64,000 bases of DNA. It comes from Pseudomonas sp. Choline-02u-1. Its GTDB lineage: Bacteria > Pseudomonadota > Gammaproteobacteria > Pseudomonadales > Pseudomonadaceae. Location: positions 1-64,000 of the forward strand of contig NZ_PJBC01000059.1 of the NCBI RefSeq assembly GCF_002836515.1, in the 5' to 3' direction. The position numbers were made by a program, and so were the translations under genes. Shown here piece after piece: positions 7,761 to 16,937 of the stretch (positions within the stretch are counted from its first letter, which is position 1; every line of letters begins with the position of its first letter). The notes beneath the pieces are model-generated. The model was not told where the DNA came from and searched no databases. It saw only the letters and a program-made list of their open reading frames with translations.

Positions 7761-9206
7761 GTGACAACTGCAAAACGCTACGACAACTACATCAATGGCG
7801 AATGGGTCGCCGGTGCCGATTACTCGGCCAACATCAACCCGTCCGAACTCAGCGACACCATCGGCGACTACGCCAAGGCTGACCTCACCCAGGTCAACGC
7901 CGCCATCGACGCTGCTCGCGCTGCGTTCCCGGCCTATTCCACTTCGGGCATTCAGGCCCGTCACGATTCGCTGGATAAAGTCGGCAGCGAGATCCTCGCC
8001 CGTCGCGAAGAGCTCGGCACGCTGCTGGCCCGTGAAGAAGGCAAGACCCTGCCGGAGGCGATCGGTGAAGTGACCCGCGCCGGCAACATTTTCAAGTTCT
8101 TCGCCGGCGAATGCCTGCGCCTGTCCGGTGACTACGTGCCGTCGGTACGCCCGGGCGTCAACGTCGAAGTCACCCGCGAAGCGCTCGGCGTGGTCGGTCT
8201 GATCACCCCGTGGAACTTCCCGATCGCCATCCCGGCGTGGAAAATCGCTCCGGCCCTGGCCTACGGCAACTGCGTCGTGCTCAAACCTGCCGATCTGGTG
8301 CCGGGCTGCGCCTGGGCGCTGGCGGAAATCATCTCCCGCGCGGGCTTCCCGGCCGGTGTGTTCAACCTGGTAATGGGCAGCGGTCGTGTGGTTGGCGATG
8401 CGCTGGTGCAGAGCCCGAAAGTCGACGGCATCAGCTTCACCGGTTCGGTGGGCGTTGGGCGCCAGATCGCGGTCAACTGCGTTTCGCGTCAGGCCAAGGT
8501 TCAGTTGGAAATGGGCGGCAAGAACCCGCAGATCATTCTCGACGACGCCGACCTCAAGCAAGCGGTCGAGCTGTCGGTGCAGAGCGCGTTCTACTCCACC
8601 GGCCAGCGTTGCACCGCGTCGAGCCGTCTGATCGTGACTGCCGGCATTCATGACAAGTTCGTTGAGGCCATGGCCGAACGCATGAAGTCGATCAAGGTCG
8701 GCCACGCGCTGAAAGCCGGCACCGACATCGGTCCGGTGGTCTCCCAGGCGCAGCTTGAGCAGGACATGAAGTACATCGACATCGGCCAGTCCGAAGGTGC
8801 ACGTCTGGTCAGCGGCGGTGGTGTGGTGACCTGCGATACCGAAGGCTACTTCCTCGCACCAACCTTGTTTGCCGACAGTGAAGCGTCGATGCGCATCAGC
8901 CGCGAAGAAATTTTCGGCCCGGTGGCCAACATTGTTCGTGTGGCCGATTACGAAGCTGCGCTGGCAATGGCCAACGACACCGAATTTGGTCTGTCGGCCG
9001 GCATCGCCACCACTTCGTTGAAGTACGCCAACCACTTCAAGCGCCACTCCCAGGCCGGGATGGTGATGGTCAACCTGCCGACCGCCGGTGTCGATTACCA
9101 CGTACCGTTCGGTGGCCGTAAAGGCTCGTCCTACGGCTCGCGCGAGCAGGGGCGCTATGCGCAAGAGTTCTACACCGTGGTGAAAACCGCCTACGTAGGC
9201 TCCTGA
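7761..9206 (+). CDS. 2-oxoglutarate semialdehyde dehydrogenase (aldehyde dehydrogenase family)
   Basis: A 481-residue NAD(P)-dependent aldehyde dehydrogenase expected to oxidise 2-oxoglutarate semialdehyde, the KdgD product, to 2-oxoglutarate. Visible family marks are the substrate/cofactor motif LITPWNFPIAIPAWK, the general-base segment LEMGGKNPQ (Met replaces the usual Leu) and the catalytic Cys284 in TGQRCTASSR. The start is GTG at 7761, preceded by a GAGGG-like site; there is no closer ATG. It follows kdgD after a terminator-like hairpin and precedes the transporter gene after a REP pair. The family is certain; the substrate is inferred from position. Confidence 0.9.
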   Translation: MTTAKRYDNYINGEWVAGADYSANINPSELSDTIGDYAKADLTQVNAAIDAARAAFPAYSTSGIQARHDSLDKVGSEILARREELGTLLAREEGKTLPEAIGEVTRAGNIFKFFAGECLRLSGDYVPSVRPGVNVEVTREALGVVGLITPWNFPIAIPAWKIAPALAYGNCVVLKPADLVPGCAWALAEIISRAGFPAGVFNLVMGSGRVVGDALVQSPKVDGISFTGSVGVGRQIAVNCVSRQAKVQLEMGGKNPQIILDDADLKQAVELSVQSAFYSTGQRCTASSRLIVTAGIHDKFVEAMAERMKSIKVGHALKAGTDIGPVVSQAQLEQDMKYIDIGQSEGARLVSGGGVVTCDTEGYFLAPTLFADSEASMRISREEIFGPVANIVRVADYEAALAMANDTEFGLSAGIATTSLKYANHFKRHSQAGMVMVNLPTAGVDYHVPFGGRKGSSYGSREQGRYAQEFYTVVKTAYVGS

Positions 9207-9221
9207 TACACGCAATACCCC

Positions 9222-9305
9222 TGTAGGAGCTGCCGAAGGCTGCGATCTTTTGATCCTGTTTTTAAGATCAAGATCAAAAGATCGCAGCCTTCGGCAGCTC
9301 CTACA
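9222..9305. repeat. Inverted REP pair inside the galactarate cassette
   Basis: Two REP units (9222-9254 and the complement at about 9272-9305) lie between the dehydrogenase and transporter genes. Being inside a same-strand gene set, the folded RNA could protect or separate the upstream message. Confidence 0.95.
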
Positions 9306-9343
9306 GGGAATAAATGCAAGACCAAAGAAGCTTCACCCCGCAT

Positions 9344-9351
9344 AAAAATAA
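9344..9351 (+). promoter_or_regulatory. Possible Hfq/Crc target motif upstream of the transporter start
   Basis: The octamer aaaaataa fits the Hfq-Crc catabolite-repression motif AAnAAnAA and lies 6 bp upstream of the GGGAG ribosome-binding site (9357-9361) of the transporter gene. Such short matches arise easily by chance, so the support is positional only. Confidence 0.35.
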
Positions 9352-9370
9352 TCAGTGGGAGTACATCTGC

Positions 9371-10732
9371 ATGCAATCCTCCAAGCCGACTCACGTCCGC
9401 TATTTGATCCTGCTCATGCTGTTTCTGGTGACCACGATCAACTACGCCGACCGTGCCACGATCGCCATTGCCGGCTCCAGCCTGCAGAAGGATCTGGGCA
9501 TTGACGCCGTCACCCTCGGCTATATCTTTTCCGCATTCGGTTGGGCCTACGTGGCCGGGCAAATTCCCGGTGGCTGGCTGCTCGATCGCTTCGGCTCGAA
9601 AAAAGTCTATGCCCTGAGCATTTTCACCTGGTCGCTGTTCACCGTGCTGCAAGGCTTTGTCGGTGAGTTCGGCATGTCCACAGCAGTGGTTGCGCTGTTC
9701 ATGCTGCGCTTCCTGGTGGGCCTGGCAGAAGCGCCATCGTTCCCCGGCAACGCGCGCATCGTTGCGGCGTGGTTCCCGACCGCTGAACGCGGCACCGCTT
9801 CGGCGATCTTTAACTCGGCGCAATACTTTGCCACCGTGTTGTTCGCGCCGCTGATGGGCTGGATCGTCTACAGCTTCGGCTGGGAGCACGTGTTCATCGT
9901 CATGGGTATCCTCGGTATCGTGTTCTCGCTGGTGTGGCTGAAAGTCATCTACAGCCCGCGCGAACACCCACGCGTCAACGAGGCCGAGTTCAAACACATC
10001 GCTGACAACGGCGGCATGGTCGACATGGATCAGAAGGGCAAGAAGTCCGACGGTCCGAAGTGGGATTACATCCGTCAGCTGCTGACCAACCGCATGATGC
10101 TTGGCGTGTATCTGGGCCAGTACTGCATCAACGGCATCACCTATTTCTTCCTGACCTGGTTCCCGGTGTATCTGGTGCAAGAGCGTGGCATGACCATTCT
10201 CAAGGCCGGTTTCATCGCTTCGTTGCCAGCGATCTGCGGCTTCATCGGCGGCGTGCTCGGCGGGGTGATTTCCGATTACCTGCTGCGCAAAGGCCACTCG
10301 CTGACCTTCGCCCGCAAGGCGCCGATCATCGCCGGTCTGCTGGTGTCGAGCAGCATCGTGGCGTGCAACTATGTTGACGTGGAATGGATGGTCGTGGGCT
10401 TCATGGCGCTGGCATTCTTCGGCAAAGGGGTTGGCGCACTGGGCTGGGCGGTGGTTTCCGACACCTCGCCAAAACAGATCGCCGGTCTGAGCGGTGGCCT
10501 GTTCAACACCTTCGGCAACATCGCTTCGATTACCACGCCGATCGTGATCGGCTACATCATCAGCTCCACCGGTTCGTTCAAGTGGGCGCTGGTGTTCGTC
10601 GGTGCCAACGCACTGGTCGCGGTGTTCAGCTATCTGGTAATCGTCGGCCCGATCAAGCGTGTGGTCTTGAAAGAGCCGCCAGCGAAGGGCGGCAATGAAG
10701 TCACCGGTAATTTGTCTCAAGCGCATTCCTGA
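9371..10732 (+). CDS. gudP: MFS galactarate/glucarate transporter (GudP-like)
   Basis: A 453-residue major facilitator of the anion:cation symporter (ACS) family, predicted to import D-galactarate and/or D-glucarate across the inner membrane. Twelve hydrophobic segments can be followed, starting at [20 protein letters not shown]. The loop after helix 2 has the RFGSKK form of the MFS A motif, and a long cytoplasmic loop joins the halves. ATG 9371 was chosen over an open frame from 9314 because of a GGGAG site 9 bp upstream and because it places Met just before the first helix. It sits 11 bp before garD, so the two are probably cotranscribed. Substrate is by context. Confidence 0.88.
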   Translation: MQSSKPTHVRYLILLMLFLVTTINYADRATIAIAGSSLQKDLGIDAVTLGYIFSAFGWAYVAGQIPGGWLLDRFGSKKVYALSIFTWSLFTVLQGFVGEFGMSTAVVALFMLRFLVGLAEAPSFPGNARIVAAWFPTAERGTASAIFNSAQYFATVLFAPLMGWIVYSFGWEHVFIVMGILGIVFSLVWLKVIYSPREHPRVNEAEFKHIADNGGMVDMDQKGKKSDGPKWDYIRQLLTNRMMLGVYLGQYCINGITYFFLTWFPVYLVQERGMTILKAGFIASLPAICGFIGGVLGGVISDYLLRKGHSLTFARKAPIIAGLLVSSSIVACNYVDVEWMVVGFMALAFFGKGVGALGWAVVSDTSPKQIAGLSGGLFNTFGNIASITTPIVIGYIISSTGSFKWALVFVGANALVAVFSYLVIVGPIKRVVLKEPPAKGGNEVTGNLSQAHS

Positions 10733-10743
10733 GGAGCGGCGTC

Positions 10744-12297
10744 ATGCAGTTGATTGAACATTCCGACTCGCCGCGCTACATCCGCCTGCACGAGCGGGAT
10801 AACGTTGTAGTGGTGGTCAACGACCAGGGCGTACCGGCCGGCACCGAGTTTGCCGATGGCCTGGTGACAGTGGATTTCGTTCCGCAGAGCCACAAGGTCA
10901 CCCTGGAAGACATCCCCGAGGGCGGCGCGGTGATTCGCTACGGGCAGATCATCGGTTATGCCTTGCAGCCGATCCGTCGTGGCAGTTGGGTCAAGGAAGA
11001 TCAACTGCGCATGCCGACCGCGCCGCCGCTGGACAGCTTGCCGCTGTCCACCGACGTGCCGGACGCGCAGGCTCCGCTGGAAGGCTTCACCTTCGAGGGT
11101 TATCGCAACGCCGACGGTACCGTCGGTACGCGCAACATTCTCGGCATCACCACCACCGTGCAGTGCGTCACCGGCGTGCTCGATCACGCGGTGAAAAGGA
11201 TCAAGGAAGAGCTGCTGCCCAAGTACCCGCACGTCGATGACGTGGTGGCACTGACCCACAGCTACGGCTGCGGCGTGGCGATCACCGCCACCGACGCCTA
11301 CATCCCGATTCGCACGGTGCGTAATCTGGCGCGCAACCCGAACCTGGGCGGCGAGGCGCTGGTGATCAGCCTGGGCTGCGAGAAATTGCAGGCCGGGCAG
11401 GTGATGCACGAGGACGATGCCTCGGTGGATCTCAGTGATCCGTGGTTGTATCGCTTGCAGGACTCCAGTCACGGCTTCACCGAAATGATCGAGCAGATCA
11501 TGGAGCTGGCCGAAGTGCGCTTGAAGAAACTCGACCAGCGTCGCCGCGAAACCGTGCCGGCGTCCGAGCTGATTCTCGGGATGCAATGCGGCGGCAGCGA
11601 TGCATTTTCCGGCATCACCGCCAACCCGGCGCTGGGTTACGCCTCGGATTTGCTGTTGCGCGCGGGGGCGACGGTGATGTTTTCCGAAGTCACCGAAGTG
11701 CGCGATGCGATCTACCTGCTGACGTCACGGGCGCAGACGCAAACCGTCGCGCAAGAGCTGGTGCGCGAGATGGACTGGTATGACCGTTACTTGGCCAAGG
11801 GCGAAGCCGATCGCAGCGCCAACACCACGCCGGGCAACAAGAAGGGCGGGTTGTCGAACATTGTCGAAAAATCGCTGGGCTCGATCGTCAAGTCGGGCAG
11901 CAGTGCGATCAATGGCGTGCTCGGCCCGGGCGAGCGCTTCAAGCAGAAGGGTTTGATTTTCTGTGCGACGCCGGCGAGCGATTTTGTCTGCGGCACCTTG
12001 CAACTGGCGGCGGGGATGAACCTGCATGTGTTCACCACCGGGCGCGGCACGCCTTACGGCTTGGCGATGGCGCCGGTGGTCAAGGTGTCGACGCGGACCG
12101 AACTGGCGCAGCGTTGGCCGGATCTGATCGACATCGATGCCGGGCGCATTGCTACCGGGCGCGCGACCATCGAGGAGTTGGGTTGGGAGCTGTTTCACTA
12201 CTATCTGGACGTGGCGAGCGGCAAGCAACAGACCTGGGCGGAGAAGCACAAGCTGCATAACGACATCACCTTGTTCAACCCGGCGCCGATTACCTGA
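10744..12297 (+). CDS. garD: Galactarate dehydratase
   Basis: A 517-residue enzyme of the UxaA/GarD family that dehydrates D-galactarate to 5-keto-4-deoxy-D-glucarate, the KdgD substrate. It has the N-terminal SAF domain (about residues 5-90), then the two-part dehydratase body with the glycine/Cys signatures [19 protein letters not shown] and [11 protein letters not shown]. Length agrees with E. coli GarD (about 520 residues). The gene starts after a GAGGAG-like site, 11 bp after the transporter stop. It closes the cassette; a REP pair follows. Confidence 0.95.
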   Translation: MQLIEHSDSPRYIRLHERDNVVVVVNDQGVPAGTEFADGLVTVDFVPQSHKVTLEDIPEGGAVIRYGQIIGYALQPIRRGSWVKEDQLRMPTAPPLDSLPLSTDVPDAQAPLEGFTFEGYRNADGTVGTRNILGITTTVQCVTGVLDHAVKRIKEELLPKYPHVDDVVALTHSYGCGVAITATDAYIPIRTVRNLARNPNLGGEALVISLGCEKLQAGQVMHEDDASVDLSDPWLYRLQDSSHGFTEMIEQIMELAEVRLKKLDQRRRETVPASELILGMQCGGSDAFSGITANPALGYASDLLLRAGATVMFSEVTEVRDAIYLLTSRAQTQTVAQELVREMDWYDRYLAKGEADRSANTTPGNKKGGLSNIVEKSLGSIVKSGSSAINGVLGPGERFKQKGLIFCATPASDFVCGTLQLAAGMNLHVFTTGRGTPYGLAMAPVVKVSTRTELAQRWPDLIDIDAGRIATGRATIEELGWELFHYYLDVASGKQQTWAEKHKLHNDITLFNPAPIT

Positions 12298-12312
12298 GAC
12301 CGAGTTGCCTTG

Positions 12313-12393
12313 AAAAGATCGCAGCCTGCGGCAGCTCCTACCTTGGAATGCATTTTTTCCTGTAGGAGCTGCCGCAGGCTGCGATCTTTTGAT
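12313..12393. repeat. Inverted REP pair after garD
   Basis: REP units at 12313-12340 and 12361-12393, in tail-to-tail orientation with a T-rich spacer. They mark the right edge of the galactarate cassette. Confidence 0.95.
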
Positions 12394-12456
12394 CTTCAAT
12401 AGAGTTCAGTGGCTTATCATTAGCCCCCTATCGACGCTCACCCAAGGCTCTCCGGC

Positions 12457-13398
12457 ATGCTGGCAATCTTTCTTGAAACCCTGAACATCACCGCGCCGGT
12501 GTTTGCCATGCTGTTTCTCGGTGTGCTGCTCAAGCGCATCGACTGGATCAACGACAACTTCATCCACACCGCCTCGTCGCTGGTCTTCAACGTCACCATG
12601 CCGGCGCTGCTGTTTCTCGGCATCCTCCATGCGGACCTGCACGCCGCGCTGCAACCGTCGCTACTGATCTACTTTTCCCTCGCTACCCTGGTGAGTTTCG
12701 CTGTCGCCTGGGGCTGGGCGATTTTCAGGTGTCCGCGTGAAGATCGCGGCATCTACACCCAAGGCGCGTTTCGTGGCAACAACGGCGTGATCGGTCTGGC
12801 GCTCGCCGCCAGCATGTATGGCGATTACGGCATCTCCCTCGGAGCGATTCTCGCGGCGCTGGTGATCCTGTTCTACAACACCCTGTCGACCATCGTCCTG
12901 GCGGTGTATAGCCCGGTGATCAAGTCCGATCCGTGGAGCATCTGCAAAAGCGTGTTCAGCAATCCGTTGATCATCAGCGTGATTTCCGCTGCGCCGTTTG
13001 CTTACTTCAAGATCGGACTGCCGGGCTGGCTGGAAACCTCCGGCCAGTATCTGGCCCAGACCACGTTGCCGTTGGCGCTGATTTGTATCGGCGGCACGCT
13101 GTCACTCGCGGCGTTGCGCAAGAGCGGCAAGATGGCGCTCAGTTCCAGTCTGGTGAAAATGGTCGGTTTACCCGTGCTGGCGACACTGGGGGCATGGTTG
13201 TGGGGCTTTCGTGGGGCAGAGCTGGGGATTCTGTTTCTGTACTTTGGCAGCCCGACGGCGGCGGCAAGTTTCGTCATGGCCCGGGCAGCGCAGGGCAATC
13301 ATGAGCTGGCGGCGGCGATCATCGTGCTGACCACATTGATGGCGGCGATTACCACCAATGTCGGGATCTTTGTGTTGCAGTGGGGTGGATGGATCTAA
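12457..13398 (+). CDS. AEC-family transporter (auxin efflux carrier/malonate-permease type)
   Basis: A 313-residue integral membrane protein of the AEC family, with about ten hydrophobic segments from LNITAPVFAMLFLGVLLKRI to the C-terminal AAITTNVGIFVLQW. Family traits include the polar PALLFLGI segment near helix 2 and the GNNGVIGLAL loop at mid-protein. Bacterial members move small organic acids such as malonate or malate; the substrate here is unknown, and nothing ties it firmly to the adjacent aldarate genes. ATG 12457 is the natural start. It is flanked on both sides by REP pairs and appears to be a single-gene unit. Confidence 0.88.
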   Translation: MLAIFLETLNITAPVFAMLFLGVLLKRIDWINDNFIHTASSLVFNVTMPALLFLGILHADLHAALQPSLLIYFSLATLVSFAVAWGWAIFRCPREDRGIYTQGAFRGNNGVIGLALAASMYGDYGISLGAILAALVILFYNTLSTIVLAVYSPVIKSDPWSICKSVFSNPLIISVISAAPFAYFKIGLPGWLETSGQYLAQTTLPLALICIGGTLSLAALRKSGKMALSSSLVKMVGLPVLATLGAWLWGFRGAELGILFLYFGSPTAAASFVMARAAQGNHELAAAIIVLTTLMAAITTNVGIFVLQWGGWI

Positions 13399-13403
13399 AG
13401 GCA

Positions 13404-13484
13404 AGATCAAAAGATCGCAGCCTTCGGCAGCTCCTACATGGAAATGCGGTCTCCTGTAGGCGCTGCCGAAGGCTGCGATCTTTT
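13404..13484. repeat. Inverted REP pair between convergent genes
   Basis: REP units at 13404-13438 and 13455-13484. The second runs into the stop codon (13483-13485) of the minus-strand PcaC-like gene, so the repeat supplies its last bases. Such convergent spaces are typical REP sites. Confidence 0.93.
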
Positions 13485-13860
13485 AGCTTTTCTGGTAAGT
13501 GTCGATCACTTCCTGCGCCGCGCGAAACGCATCGATCGCCGCCGGCACCCCGGCATACACCGCGCAATGCAGCAGCGCCTCGCGAATCTCCTCCACGCTG
13601 CAGCCATTGTTCAGCGCGCCGCGCACGTGGCCCTTCAACTCCTGGGGGCACTTCAATGCGGTCAGGGCGGCGAGGGTAATCAGGCTGCGGGTTTTCAGCG
13701 GCAAACCTTCGCGATTCCAGACTCCGCCCCACGCGTGTTCATTGACGAAATCCTGCAACGGCTGGGTGAACTCAGTGGCGTTGCCCAGCGCGCGATCAAC
13801 AAAGGCATCGCCCATGACCTGACGACGGATTTCAATCCCGGACTGCTTCGATTCGCTCAT
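13483..13860 (-). CDS. Carboxymuconolactone decarboxylase family protein (PcaC-like)
   Basis: A 125-residue AhpD-fold protein resembling 4-carboxymuconolactone decarboxylase of the protocatechuate pathway. Shared features are the RRQVMGDAFVDRAL start, the HAWGGVWNREGLPLKTRSLI segment and the C-terminal HCAVYAGVPAAIDAF motif. The neighbours are not other pca genes, so it may be a paralogue with another substrate. It has a Cys-His pair near residues 98-100 region (LLHCAVY) but not a CxxC redox pair. Its start codon overlaps the end of the antiporter gene (4 bp), which implies cotranscription from upstream. Confidence 0.88.
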   Translation of the reverse strand: MSESKQSGIEIRRQVMGDAFVDRALGNATEFTQPLQDFVNEHAWGGVWNREGLPLKTRSLITLAALTALKCPQELKGHVRGALNNGCSVEEIREALLHCAVYAGVPAAIDAFRAAQEVIDTYQKS

Positions 13861-15023
13861 GGCACATCTCTCTTGTGGTGTTGGCGACGCCAGGCGCGGA
13901 TCGACGTGAACAGCAGAAACGTCAGCAGCGCCGGCAAGACATAAAACAGCATCAAGCGCTCGAGCTTGCCGGCCAGCGGCATGCCGGTGGTGAACGAGAC
14001 CACATGCAGCCCGTAGACCAGATACAAACCGAGCAGCAGCAAGCCTTCAGCCCGCGTCACGCGATAGCCGGAATAGAACACCGGCAGACACAGCGCAGCC
14101 ACGGCGAGCATCACCGGCAGGTCGAAATCCAGCGCATTGGGCGATACGGACAACGGCGCCGGTGCGAGCAACGCGGTCAGCCCGAGCACCCCGAGCAGGT
14201 TGAACAGATTGGCGCCGATCACGTTGCCCACGGCAATGTCGCGCTGCCCGCGCAACGCGGCGATCAGCGAGGTCGCCAGTTCCGGCAGCGAGGTGCCGAC
14301 CGCGACCACGGTCAGACCGATGACCCGTTCCGACAGGCCCAGGTCGGTGGCCACGGCCACAGCGGCGCCGAGCAGCAAACGACCGGCGAACACCAGCATG
14401 GCCAGGCCAGCGAGAATCATCAGCACACTGATCAGCCAAGATTGCCGAGTCTCCTGCGGTCGTGTGCCATGCGGGCGGGTCGAATGTCGCGACTGGCGCA
14501 GCAGCAAGCCGAGGTACAGCGCCAACGCCCCGAGCAGCAGGACGCCGTCGAAACGCCCGAGGTCCTTGTTCCAGGCCAGGATGAATACCAGCAGGCTGGC
14601 GCCGATCATCAGCGGGATATCCAGGCGCACCAATTGTCGCGACACGCGCAGCGGGATGATCAGCGCCGACAGGCCGAGGGTCACCAGAATGTTGAAGATG
14701 CCGCTGCCGACCACGCTGCCGACGGCGATGTCGGGGTTGTCCGTCAGCGCCGCTTGCAGGCTGACGGTCATTTGCGGCGCGCTGCTGCCGAGGGCGACGA
14801 TCGTCAGACCGATGATCAGCGGGCGCACATGCAGACGCTCGGCCAGACGTACGGCGGCGCGCACCATCAGCTCGGCGCCGATGATCAGAAGACACAGGCC
14901 GCTGAGCAGTTCGATGACGTTGATCAGCGGCAGATCGGCTAGTCCGAAAATGGTCGGTGCTCCATCAGTCGAGGGCCTGCACGCGAACCCGTGCGGTGCC
15001 GCTGCGCAGCATGCCGATTTCAT
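13857..15023 (-). CDS. Calcium/sodium antiporter of the CaCA family, unusual start and alpha-1 motif
   Basis: An integral membrane exchanger with two inverted alpha-repeats. The second repeat is standard ([16 protein letters not shown], then [10 protein letters not shown]). The first reads [16 protein letters not shown], with Gln (codon caa) where the family has the ion-liganding Glu. About ten membrane segments are visible. The only ATG giving a complete first helix is at 15023, 58 bp inside rlpA; no ATG, GTG or TTG occurs between it and an ATG within the first helix (ELMV). The true start may be a rare codon such as ATT near 14950. The predicted length of 388 is therefore an upper limit. 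It is convergent with nothing and coupled to the PcaC-like gene by a 4-bp overlap. Confidence 0.8.
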   Translation of the reverse strand: MKSACCAAAPHGFACRPSTDGAPTIFGLADLPLINVIELLSGLCLLIIGAELMVRAAVRLAERLHVRPLIIGLTIVALGSSAPQMTVSLQAALTDNPDIAVGSVVGSGIFNILVTLGLSALIIPLRVSRQLVRLDIPLMIGASLLVFILAWNKDLGRFDGVLLLGALALYLGLLLRQSRHSTRPHGTRPQETRQSWLISVLMILAGLAMLVFAGRLLLGAAVAVATDLGLSERVIGLTVVAVGTSLPELATSLIAALRGQRDIAVGNVIGANLFNLLGVLGLTALLAPAPLSVSPNALDFDLPVMLAVAALCLPVFYSGYRVTRAEGLLLLGLYLVYGLHVVSFTTGMPLAGKLERLMLFYVLPALLTFLLFTSIRAWRRQHHKRDVP

Positions 15024-15336
15024 CGGCGGCCTCGCGCGACAGATCGATCAGCCGGCCACGGGTGTGCGGGCCACGGTCATTGATGCGGACCACGACTGAT
15101 TCGTCGTTTTTCAGGTTGGTGACTTTCACCCGCGTGCCGAACGGCAACTGGCGGTGGGCGGCAGTCAGAGAATGCTGGTTGAACGCTTCGCCGCTGGCGG
15201 TGCGTTTACCGTGGTGTCTGGCTCCGTAATAGGAGGCGACGCCGGTCTGGTCGTAACCGTGCGGGTCGATGGTGTCGGTACTGGCGCAACCGGCCAGCAG
15301 GGAGAGCAGGGCGCAGGCGCCGAGCAAACGTTTCAT
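14965..15336 (-). CDS. Short RlpA-family lipoprotein
   Basis: A 123-residue lipoprotein with a double-psi beta-barrel. The signal peptide [17 protein letters not shown] ends in a lipobox (LAGC), so Cys17 should be acylated. The barrel segment shows [28 protein letters not shown] and VRINDRGP, the RlpA fold motifs carrying the Asp/His/Glu positions of the family. It lacks the SPOR domain of full-length septal RlpA (about 330 residues), so it is a short paralogue whose lytic activity is uncertain. ATG 15336 follows a TTTGGAG site; the open frame up to 15411 runs into a repeat. Its 3' end lies within the antiporter reading frame. Confidence 0.9.
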   Translation of the reverse strand: MKRLLGACALLSLLAGCASTDTIDPHGYDQTGVASYYGARHHGKRTASGEAFNQHSLTAAHRQLPFGTRVKVTNLKNDESVVVRINDRGPHTRGRLIDLSREAADEIGMLRSGTARVRVQALD

Positions 15337-15353
15337 TGAAATACTCCAAAGTG

Positions 15354-15470
15354 ATCGTTCCCACGCTCCGGCGTGGGAATGCATCCCGTGACGCTCTGCG
15401 TCATACCGCAATGGACGCGGAGCGTCCGGGGCGGCATTCCCACACAGAGCGTGGGAACGATCCCCGAGCG
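15354..15470. repeat. Inverted repeat of the gttcccacgctc family
   Basis: gatcgttcccacgctccggc at 15353-15372 pairs with a complementary gcgtgggaacgatc near 15447-15462, enclosing a second partial pair (gacgctctgcgtc and ggacgcggagcgtcc). I recall this intergenic element as common in fluorescens-group genomes. It separates rlpA from gatB. Confidence 0.75.
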
Positions 15471-15481
15471 CGGGGCCGGAA

Positions 15482-16927
15482 TCAGCCTTCGAGCTTGCTT
15501 TTCAGCAATTCGTTCACCTGCTGCGGGTTGGCCTTGCCTTTGGAGGCTTTCATGGCCTGGCCGACGAAGAAGCCGAACATTTTGCCGCGTTTGGCTTCGT
15601 CTGCCGCGCGGTACTGTTCGACCTGTTCGGCGTTGGCCGCGAGCATTTCGTCGAGCACGGCGGAGATCGCGCCGGTATCGGTCACCTGCTTCAGGCCACG
15701 CTTTTCAATGATTTCGTCAGCGTTGCCTTCGCCGTTGGCCATCGCTTCGAACACCACTTTGGCGATCTTGCCGGAGATGGTGTTGTCCTTGATGCGCTGC
15801 AGCATGCCGCCCAGCTGTTGCGCGGAAACCGGCGACTCGTCGATGTCCAGGCCCTGCTTGTTGAGCAGGCTGCCCAACTCGACCATCACCCAGTTCGCCG
15901 CCAGTTTCGCGTCGCCACCGATGGCCGCGACTTTCTCGAAGTAATCCGCTTGCTCACGGCTGGTGGCCAGCACGTTGGCGTCATAGGCCGACAGACCGAA
16001 CTGGCTCTGGAAGCGCTCGCGCTTTTGCGGTGGCAGTTCCGGCAGGGTGGCGCGGACTTCGCCGAGGAACGATTCTTCGATGACCACCGGCAGCAGGTCC
16101 GGATCGGGGAAGTAACGGTAGTCGTTGGCTTCCTCTTTCGAACGCATCGGACGGGTCTCGTCCTTGTTCGGATCGTACAGACGGGTCTGCTGGATCACTT
16201 TGCCGCCGTCTTCGATCAGCTCGATCTGGCGCTGGATCTCGGAGTTGATCGCCTTCTCGATGAAGCGGAACGAGTTGACGTTCTTGATCTCGCAGCGCGT
16301 GCCGAATTCAACCTGACCTTTCGGACGGATCGACACGTTGCAGTCGCAACGCAGCGAACCTTCAGCCATGTTGCCGTCACAAATGCCGAGGTAACGTACG
16401 AGCGCGTGGATCGCCTTGACGTAAGCCACGGCCTCCTTGGCGCTGCGCATGTCCGGCTCGGAAACGATTTCCAGCAGCGGCGTGCCGGCACGGTTCAGGT
16501 CGATGCCGGTGGCGCCGTTGAATTCTTCGTGCAGGCTCTTGCCGGCGTCTTCTTCCAGGTGCGCACGGGTGATGCCGACACGTTTGACCGTGCCATCTTC
16601 CAGGGCGATGTCCAGGTGGCCTTTACCGACGATCGGCAATTCCATCTGGCTGATCTGGTAGCCCTTCGGCAAGTCCGGGTAGAAGTAGTTCTTGCGCGCG
16701 AACACGTTGTGCTGACCGATCTCGGCGTCAATCGCCAGACCGAACATCACTGCCATGCGCACCGCTTCCTGGTTCAGCACCGGCAACACGCCGGGCATGC
16801 CCAGATCGATCAGGCTGGCCTGAGTGTTAGGCTCGGAGCCGAACGTGGTGGAACTACCGGAAAAGATTTTCGACCGGGTGGTGAGCTGAGTGTGAATCTC
16901 CAGCCCGATCACGACTTCCCATTGCAT
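15482..16927 (-). CDS. gatB: Asp/Glu-tRNA amidotransferase subunit B
   Basis: The 481-residue B subunit of GatCAB, which with GatA converts misacylated Asp-tRNA(Asn) (and Glu-tRNA(Gln)) to the amidated form; in Pseudomonas this supplies Asn-tRNA. The start [15 protein letters not shown] is the conserved GatB N-terminus. The cradle domain contains [10 protein letters not shown] and the GatB signature [12 protein letters not shown]; the C-terminal YqeY-like helical tail ends [16 protein letters not shown] 16927 has a GAGGAGA site; the open frame beyond it is the gatA tail region. It is last in the gatCAB operon, 10 bp after gatA. Confidence 0.98.
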   Translation of the reverse strand: MQWEVVIGLEIHTQLTTRSKIFSGSSTTFGSEPNTQASLIDLGMPGVLPVLNQEAVRMAVMFGLAIDAEIGQHNVFARKNYFYPDLPKGYQISQMELPIVGKGHLDIALEDGTVKRVGITRAHLEEDAGKSLHEEFNGATGIDLNRAGTPLLEIVSEPDMRSAKEAVAYVKAIHALVRYLGICDGNMAEGSLRCDCNVSIRPKGQVEFGTRCEIKNVNSFRFIEKAINSEIQRQIELIEDGGKVIQQTRLYDPNKDETRPMRSKEEANDYRYFPDPDLLPVVIEESFLGEVRATLPELPPQKRERFQSQFGLSAYDANVLATSREQADYFEKVAAIGGDAKLAANWVMVELGSLLNKQGLDIDESPVSAQQLGGMLQRIKDNTISGKIAKVVFEAMANGEGNADEIIEKRGLKQVTDTGAISAVLDEMLAANAEQVEQYRAADEAKRGKMFGFFVGQAMKASKGKANPQQVNELLKSKLEG

Positions 16928-16937
16928 GTGTGTCTCC

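Noticed and set aside
5184..13484. CRISPR-like array from the recurring palindromic units
   Set aside because: Units are REP elements in inverted pairs at irregular distances, not direct repeats with regular spacers.
15337..15411. N-terminal extension of the RlpA-family protein
   Set aside because: The added codons lie in the gttcccacgctc repeat; ATG 15336 has a good SD and begins the lipoprotein signal peptide.
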